From: Panagrolaimus kolymaensis
Lineage: Eukaryota; Nematoda; Chromadorea; Rhabditida; Panagrolaimidae
DNA length: 64,000 nucleotides
Direction: 5' to 3'
Assembly (NCBI GenBank): GCA_028622995.1
Contig: JAJQJQ010000119.1
Span: 19,128-83,127, forward strand
Every line of letters starts with the position of its first letter. Within the stretch, counting starts at the first letter, position 1. A program made the translations under genes and the position numbers. Under the pieces are notes generated by a model, which was not told the origin of the DNA, did not search any database, and saw nothing but the letters and a program-made list of their open reading frames with translations. Shown here one piece after another: positions 57,885 to 64,000 of the stretch.

Positions 57885-58454
57885 AAAAAATGTAAATTAA
57901 AGAAAAATAGATTGTAAAATATTTAAATTTTTTGTTTGGTTAATAATTTTTTTGGCTTTTACTAATCACAAACTTTATGTTTTTTCATATTTCAAAAAAT
58001 CATCAAAAAAATATGTTGAACTTTAAATAAAAAGAAAGATTATTTGAAAATAGATAAAAGTGCATTTTTAGTCTACACTAATAAAAAAAAGTTTGTGGTT
58101 TGAATTTTAGCAAAGTTGAAATTTTTATTTCGTATAGTATTTTAATATGCACGTAACAATAAAAATAAATTTGTGTTTTGTTTATTCGAGATAAAAACAG
58201 CAAAAAAATTGTAGCCTCACTGATACAATAACAATTTTTCGCCCATATGAAAGGGCTTAAAAATGATTTTTGGCACTTTATCCTTTTTGTGTCTGAAATT
58301 TTTGTTTACCAAAAATGTTAATTATAGTGGCTTCTAAAACGATCAAAATAGATTCAGAAGACTATATAAAGGAGCCACATTTTCTTTATTTCCATCATTC
58401 ATTTGATTGTGTTTTTTTCATATAATTTTTTACATCTATTTTTAAGTTGCAAAT
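57885..58454. other. intergenic with duplicated promoter
   Basis: From about 58050 the sequence is an inverted duplicate of the region upstream of S1-like copy 1, including GTGTTTTGTTTATTCGAGAT and TTTTTGGCACTTTATCC. No further gene is seen. Confidence 0.55.
58363..58370 (+). promoter_or_regulatory. TATA box of S1-like copy 2
   Basis: TATATAAA, followed by GGAGCC, lies about 85-90 bp before the ATG and is conserved with the other copy. Confidence 0.6.
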
Positions 58455-59003
58455 ATGAAATTTAATATTCCTTTAATGTTTGTCATTGGCAGTTTATTTG
58501 TCGTCAAGGCTTTGTGAGTCTTTCACTTTTGAAATTCAATGAAAATATTCACTTTTTAGTATCCCAGTTCAATTAGCTCTCGTTGCAATTGAAGCCACAG
58601 CAATAGCAGTTGGCGAAGGAGTCAAAACTATCAATGATCGATGCTATGTTCGAATTGTAAATACAATGGGTGACGGAGTTGAAATCACAGCTAATTGTGC
58701 TTCGGGCGTTGATAAAATTGAAGAAGTTAAAAGACAAAATGGCGAAGCATTTCTTTGGGAATTTAGAGATAATATTTGGGGTTCCACTCTTTTTTATTGC
58801 GATGTTACAACTTCCAATGGGTAAATAAATCTAGGATAGAGTATTGTCTGTAATTAAAGAATGTTTTTAGAAAGCATAAGCATTGGGATGTTTATAAAGC
58901 CAATATGGGTAAAAATGGAATTAATTGGTATCTTCGTGGAGATGGACTTTATCGGGGCAAATTTGATGGAAGTGAACTTGAAAAGAAATATGATTGGGAA
59001 TAA
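58455..59003 (+). CDS. secreted S1-like protein, copy 2
   Basis: Three exons (58455-58513, 58560-58820, 58871-59003) have exactly the same lengths (59, 261, 133 nt) and phases as the copy at 49.8-50.3 kb, encoding 150 aa. Exon 2 differs at only a handful of bases. The signal peptide is MKFNIPLMFVIGSLFVVKA. In the domain, CASGDDK of copy 1 is CASGVDK here, so one acidic residue of the DD pair is lost. GSTLFYCDV, WDVYKAN and NWYLRGDG are unchanged. The sequence identity includes introns and about 400 bp upstream, then stops at the stop codon. Both frames are intact, so both copies may be expressed. Confidence 0.82.
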
Positions 59004-59194
59004 TTTGTAATTTTTCCTAAATGAAATCTTTGTGTAAAATACAAGTATACATTTAATTATTCTTATAAATTTTTAAATTAACTGTAAATATTTATGCATT
59101 AATTCTTTTAATAAATCTAAAAGCAAACAATTAAGCACTGACAAACTAATGATTTTCTGTTTTACATCAACCATAAAAAGTTTTGCTAAAATTT

Positions 59195-60477
59195 TCAAAG
59201 AATGTTAATACTTGCATCCTCCAAGCCAGTTGGATTTCTTTTTGAATTTTTATTTATCTCATTTGGGATCGTTGAAAATAAAATAGCAGAGGTTTTACTT
59301 AACCGAATAAGCTCTTTCACTTTTTGTTGATATGGCGTAATTATAATTATTGCTTCCATAGGATTAATCACGGGAATCCAACCAAAAAAGAATGAAAAGC
59401 TAAGAAGAATTCGAATATCTTGAACTTTGAGAAAAAATAAAGAGAGAAAAACATATGCAGGAACATTGGCGATAAGAAATGGGCCAAGAGCCTAAAATTA
59501 TTTATCATTTTATTATATTATTTATCTCTTAAGTGGAAACCTTACTTGAATTGTCAAAGCTTTATGTAATTGTTTACTAAGAATTTTAGGGCTGGAAAAA
59601 CTCGAAACATGAGTTTTCAATGTTTTTGTAATTTTTATGCTAAAATAAATTACCAATGTGTAACTTAAAGCTGAAGTAATTCCTATAGCACCACCCATAA
59701 CAAAAAAAGGCAATTCATCCTGAAATAAAAAAAACCATTTACTTTCATAACTATTTGGAAATTTCGTTGCAAATTCTCTTACATTATTTGCAGCAATAAA
59801 TGAAGCTCCATTTGGATATTCATCAAGCCAAAAGCTATTATTTAAAGCAGCGGCAGATTTCTCATAATGTTCTGACCCATAGGGATAAACCCAAGATATA
59901 ATAATGAAAAAGAAAATAAAGCTTATGAATAAAATAAAATAAGGCAAAATAATTTTTCTTAAACTTATTTCGACATTTCTAAAAAAACGTGGGTTTTAAA
60001 TTTAAAAAAATTTATTTGGGAACGTCAAACGTCAAGGTTAGTAAGAAATGAATGTTTAACTACTTACTTGCAAATAACTAAATAACGTAAATAAAAAGGT
60101 ATGCATGCAGCATTCATGGTTAAAATCAAAAAAGATCACAAAACCAAAGAATAACACTTGGAGCATGAAACCATTTTATTGTCATTCCACTTCCCATAAC
60201 AAGATATGTTTGATTTTCAATATTAAAAGCTTGCTGAAAAAAATCATCTTTTTGTTTAAATGTTGCAAAATTTATATAAGCATAACCGGTTGTTCAATAA
60301 ATATAAAATAGCTGTAAGCAAATCGATGATGCAATTAGGTAATAAAATAATATTCATTTTTATAACATTATTTTTATTTACAGATAAAATTAAATAAATT
60401 AACAAAATATTTCCAGCGATTGCAATGGAAGTTGCAAAGACATCATTATATCTAAGAAGTTCTAATAATAAAGTCAT
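59195..60477 (-). pseudogene. srd/str-type chemoreceptor with two one-base losses
   Basis: Five exons can be aligned with the intact copy: 60477-60287, 60233-60068, 59978-59783, 59719-59546, 59491-59195. Exons 3 and 4 have identical lengths (196 and 174 nt). Exon 1 is 191 nt (expected 192), and exon 2 is 166 nt against 167 in the 52-kb copy, with the frame lost at a run of six T. The protein otherwise reads through all seven TMs: MTLLLELLRYND, ILTMNAACIPFYLRYLVIC, FWLDEYPNG, INPMEAIIIITPYQQKV. With only two single-base lesions this may be a working gene carrying assembly errors, or a very recent pseudogene. Confidence 0.75.
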
Positions 60478-61653
60478 TCTTTTGAAAGTTTGAAATAAAA
60501 CTTAGAAGCGTCAAATTAAAGAGTAAAAGGAAAAAAAAGATGCAAACAAATTAGCTTTATTTGAACCATTTTTCAGTTAAAACAAAAAAGAAAGCATCTT
60601 TTCTTGGAAATTCTTTAACAACAATTTTATCAAAGTCAGGACTTTTTGCAAATGAGACTATAATGAGAAAAAAAAGAAAGCATAAAGGCGTTTTATAAAC
60701 AATAACAAAAAATTTGGCAATTCATTTAATAGTAGTACATACAAAACAAATTTATATCTTTTTTAATCGCTGAAACCTCGAATTTTAGATAAATCTGTTT
60801 TTAAAAAATTACATACTGGGGTAAGTCGGCGCGCCCGGGCGCGTTGCGTCCGGGGTTCGACGGTTCGCGCTCAAAAAAATGAGGGTTCGCGCACCAAAAT
60901 CTTTGAAATCTAATACAAAAAAAATTCGATGTGGTACTTTCTAATATTTGGTGATTTTTTTTTGAAGAAAAATTACAGAGGGTACCCTTTGATCAAAAGG
61001 GTTCGCGCTAAATTTGGAATTTTCGCGCCTTTAGTTGCCCCAACATGAAAAATTATTTGAAATAAACATTTTGTATTTTTATTCATTTCTATCGTTTAAT
61101 CTTAAAAATTTTTTGTTTAAATTTTGTAACGTATTAATTATTCGTTAAAATCATTGATGAATCATTTTTATTTTTTGAACTTGTGGCTCGTGTTTGCACC
61201 GACAACAACACTCTAATGATATTTTTGTTATTCATCTCAAGATTGCTTACATGAATATTTGATTTTTTTCATATCTTAAAAGTTGATTCACAATTCCCGA
61301 GATGATATGAATACATTTTATTCTTCATGCTTGCGGTGATATTTCTCATACATATTGTAAAAAAAGAGAATTTCATAAAAAAAACACGAACCACAATTCA
61401 AAACACATTTTTTATATATCTCCAATGTATTCTTACGCACACTTCTAAATTTTTTTTATCCCCTATGGAATTTTCATTCCAATAATTAGAGGCATTTCCT
61501 ATGCATAAAACGAGTCTTTAGAGAATTTAATTTTTATTCAAAAAATTAATATAAAAGAGTCAGAGATTTTATTAAATTAAATTAAATCTTAATAAATACG
61601 GTAATTTTTTTTCTTCTCGTTAGTTGGCAGGCATAATCATCATCAAAAAAAAT
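60478..61653. other. intergenic with a GC-rich island
   Basis: AT-rich divergent spacer. The only notable content is the repeat at 60815-61043. Confidence 0.45.
60815..61043. repeat. GC-rich inverted-repeat element
   Basis: The ends are related in inverse orientation (CTGGGGTAAGTCGGCGCG on the left, TTGGGGCAACTAAAGGCGCG as complement of the right). The segment contains a perfect 14-bp palindrome CGCGCCCGGGCGCG (60830-60843) and several copies of GGTTCGCGC. ACAT flanks both sides and could be a short target duplication. Non-coding and strongly unlike the surrounding base composition. Confidence 0.5.
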
Positions 61654-63027
61654 ATGACTTATTTAAATTATGTTACCTTAGCCCATAATTTGATTTGCAT
61701 CGCCTGCTTATGTTTTACTCTCTATGCTTCATTGGTTTTATTATTCAAAAAGTCAAATAATAATGTATCTCATACACCTACAGTATACGCATATTTTTGG
61801 TTTACAACCACCTCGAGTATACTTTTGTCAATAAATGCTGCATATATTCTAATTTTTTGGAGATCCAACGAAATTATTTATAATCCCATGATTTTATATT
61901 ATATTGGCGGAATTCCAACAGTTTATGTTAATCTTGTTCCAGTAGCTGATTTCTTTCTTTGTTTGGATCGATGCTTTTTGGTTTCATCCCCTTTAAAATA
62001 TAACAGAATTTATGATAAATTAATTGGTGTTGCTTTTGGATTAACAATTGGTGGAATTTTATTATTATATATTTTAACAACCAATTACTTTGCTTTTTAT
62101 ACTTCTCAAACCAAAACTTTATGTGTTTATTATATTTGTTTGGTTTATGAACTTATTATCCTCAAATTATGGCATACATGAAATATGTTTTTTGTAGTTT
62201 AGGCCTCGCAGCGGCAGCAATTTTGATAGGAATAAATTATTTTGGAAAATCCCTTCAAAAAGAATTATCAACGAAGTTGAATAAATCAATAATCTTGGTT
62301 TCAGTGATAAATATTGCATTTGCTTTTATTCCAACTTTAGTAGTAGTGGGTTTCTCCGTAAGTTTTTAATTTTATTTTGCTACAAAAAAAACTTTTTCTC
62401 TACCAAAATGAGGCAAAATTTTAAGACATAAAATTAAGTTACTGTAATTAAAATTTTTCTTGTCACTTGGGATTTTAAAAGTAATCTTAAAATTAATTAA
62501 TACAAAAAACATTTGACTTGATGACTTTTTAATCTCCAATGAATTCGCTCACCTACCTTTTTTTATTTTCCCCCAAAGGATTTTCAACAATGTCGAAGGT
62601 CGAGATATTTATTTTTTTGTATTTTACCAAACACAAACAAGATTTTTTGTAGTTCCAAAGAAAAAGTGTGTTTTGGCTGGTAAATATTTGCGCGTTAGAA
62701 AAAAAACTATAATGATTATCGTTCTTTAAACTTTTTATAAACTTAAGTTTTCTGTTAATTAAAACCTAAGATTTAAATAATTTTTAAATATGTACAGTAA
62801 AATAAATTTTCCGGGCATCTTTATAAAATGGTTTAATAATTTTAATTTTTTTATAGGCAAATGGAATAAAAATCATGGATTACATTGGCGATTTTAATTT
62901 AACTTGTGGTATGCATAAACATTTCACTATGTGTATTTCTTTATTATCGTGTTTATCAAAAACATTTTTTAAAGGCCATCACTGGTATTACAGCCGCCAG
63001 AATGTTTCCATGAAGGTTTTCTACTAA
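61654..63027 (+). CDS. 7TM chemoreceptor-like gene with one frameshift
   Basis: Exon 1 (61654-62357) encodes about five to six TMs: MTYLNYVTLAHNLICIACLC, a D-R-C motif in FFLCLDRCFLVSSPLKYN (DRY-like, end of TM3), LTIGGILLLYILTTNYF, then YMKYVFCSLGLAAAAILIG and INIAFAFIPTLVVVGF. Between YELI and PQIMAYMKY, near 62155, the frame shifts by one base in a T/A run. Exon 2 (62857-62908) reads ANGIKIMDYIGDFNLTC. The last exon (62975-63027, after TTTAAAG) is uncertain, because another frame there reads AITGITAARMF, which would suit TM7 better. It is not the same family as the three srd/str-type copies; I cannot name it. Functional state is unclear. Confidence 0.55.
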
Positions 63028-63240
63028 CTAAAAGTCAGACTCATGGTGAGCAAAAATAATGTGCAGAAAAGTAAAAAAAATTATATTAGCTCTGTAGGGT
63101 TTTTTTAATAACATTATCTCAATTTACTTTTTTATAATTTATTCGCTAACTGTTTTTAATTTAAATTTTTCATTATAAAGCAAAAACACATATTTATTTT
63201 ATTGAAAAATCATAAAAATAATAACAAAATTTAGTTATTT

Positions 63241-63614
63241 TCAACGCTTTTCTAATTTCACAGTAACTGCTTCTGGGTTAAGAACAAAGCAACCAATTAA
63301 TTTTAGCTCATCTTCAGTTTCATTGACAGCTTTTAAAACGATATTTTTTTAACATTCTTACAAGAGCAAGCTTTTCTTCCATATAAGCAAGTCGCATTCC
63401 AACACAAATTCTTGGACCCGCTCCAAAGGGCAAAAAAGCCATTTGTTGTTCCACGGTGAAATCGTAAAATCTTTCAGGAATAAATTCATCTGCATTTTCA
63501 CCCCAAATTTTCTTGTCATAATGCATTGTGAGAACATCCACCATAACATAGGTTCCTTTTTCAATGGGTGTATCACCAACCATCGTGTCTTCAACACATT
63601 GGCGGCCAACAATG
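63241..63614 (-). pseudogene. cytochrome P450 C-terminal exon, partial
   Basis: The exon begins after TTTTCAG at 63615 and reads [37 protein letters not shown], then the heme loop [20 protein letters not shown] and ALVRMLKKY. The frame is then lost at a run of seven A; the true end, [13 protein letters not shown] to EKR, lies one frame over and stops at 63243-63241. This is a CYP3/CYP13-type C-terminus, a different clan from the P450 at 56 kb. The preceding exons are not found in the last 380 bp of the window and may lie beyond it, so it may be partial rather than dead; the frameshift could be an error. Confidence 0.65.
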
Positions 63615-64000
63615 CTGAAAATGTAAAGAATGTCACTGAGATGGAAGAGAAAAATAAAGAATGGACAGAGAGAAAAATTTTATGTTGATTTTTGATGTAA
63701 AAAAATTGAAAATAAGTAAAATCGAAGTTATGAAAACGAAAAGAAAAAATGTTAGAAGATCGATGGGAACCTAGTTGTTTTACTAAAACATTTTTCTGAA
63801 AAGCTTTGGACAAAATTGAATTTTTTTTGTTGACAAAAGCAGAAAAAAATCTTTTGCAAAAACCCTTTTTTACTTTGGTTGAAATAACGATCTTTTATTT
63901 TTAAGAAACTTTTAGAATGATTATAAACAAAAATATAAATCAAAACAAGACTTTTTTTAATGAATTTTTGTTTATTTTTTAACAAAAATTCATATTTCTT

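Noticed and set aside
60840..60860. tRNA B-box-like GGTTCGA in the GC-rich island
   Set aside because: No A-box, no acceptor stem or cloverleaf around it; the word is part of the GGTTCGCGC repeats.
63358..63985. Minus-strand frames of 77-151 codons beside the P450 exon
   Set aside because: They overlap the real P450 exon in another frame or are Phe/Lys-rich spacer.

Overview
The window is nuclear DNA of a nematode. It is very AT-rich. Its genes have short GT..AG introns (mostly 45-60 bp) with T-rich acceptors ending TTTTCAG or TTTTTAG. The gene content is typical of nematodes: srd/str-type chemoreceptors, BTB proteins, a C-type lectin, a CYP2-clan P450, Cys-rich secreted galectin-like proteins, and divergent F-box-like and FLYWCH-like families. 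The F-box-like and zinc-finger families remind me of Panagrolaimidae, but that placement is an inference. No tRNA, rRNA, CRISPR or bacterial feature was seen. All exon models were assembled by eye from splice signals, frame and paralogue agreement.

Layout. 0.9-3.3 kb: two minus-strand four-TM paralogues with a hAT-type MITE between them. 4-6.5 kb: an acidic coiled-coil protein with a C-terminal CxxC..HxC finger, followed by a broken relative. 7.6-12.6 kb: a His-rich secreted peptide precursor, a galectin-like secreted protein, and a His-rich membrane protein. 13-17.6 kb: a zinc-finger/F-box-like gene, an internally deleted Helitron, and an intact chemoreceptor. 18.8-23.8 kb: a broken galectin-like paralogue, the second His-rich precursor, and a nuclear-type zinc protein. 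25-33 kb: fold-back elements, an F-box-like gene with a transposon-built intron, and a LEM-3/ANKLE1-type GIY-YIG gene whose last intron holds another F-box-like gene. 34-42 kb: an unrecognised 525-aa protein, small genes, an F-box-like gene, and a BTB gene with one stop codon. 42-48 kb: a PP2C phosphatase, a four-TM protein, an eIF4B-like RGG protein and a bZIP factor. 49-64 kb: two near-identical copies of a secreted protein resembling the plant self-incompatibility S1 family in inverted orientation, two damaged chemoreceptors (one split by a TTAA-flanked MITE), a C-type lectin, a complete P450, another 7TM gene, and a P450 fragment running off the right edge.

How it fits together. The region is accessory and environment-facing: chemoreception, detoxification, secreted lectin-like and metal-binding products, and turnover adaptors, with a few housekeeping genes in between (PP2C, eIF4B-like, bZIP). 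Family members are duplicated locally, often inverted, and then decay through MITE insertion, nonsense changes or one-base losses. Many one-base losses lie in homopolymers, so some 'pseudogenes' may be assembly errors. The most novel items are the S1-like secreted pair, the His-rich peptides bounded by Lys-Arg sites, and the intron whose acceptor lies in a transposon terminal repeat.
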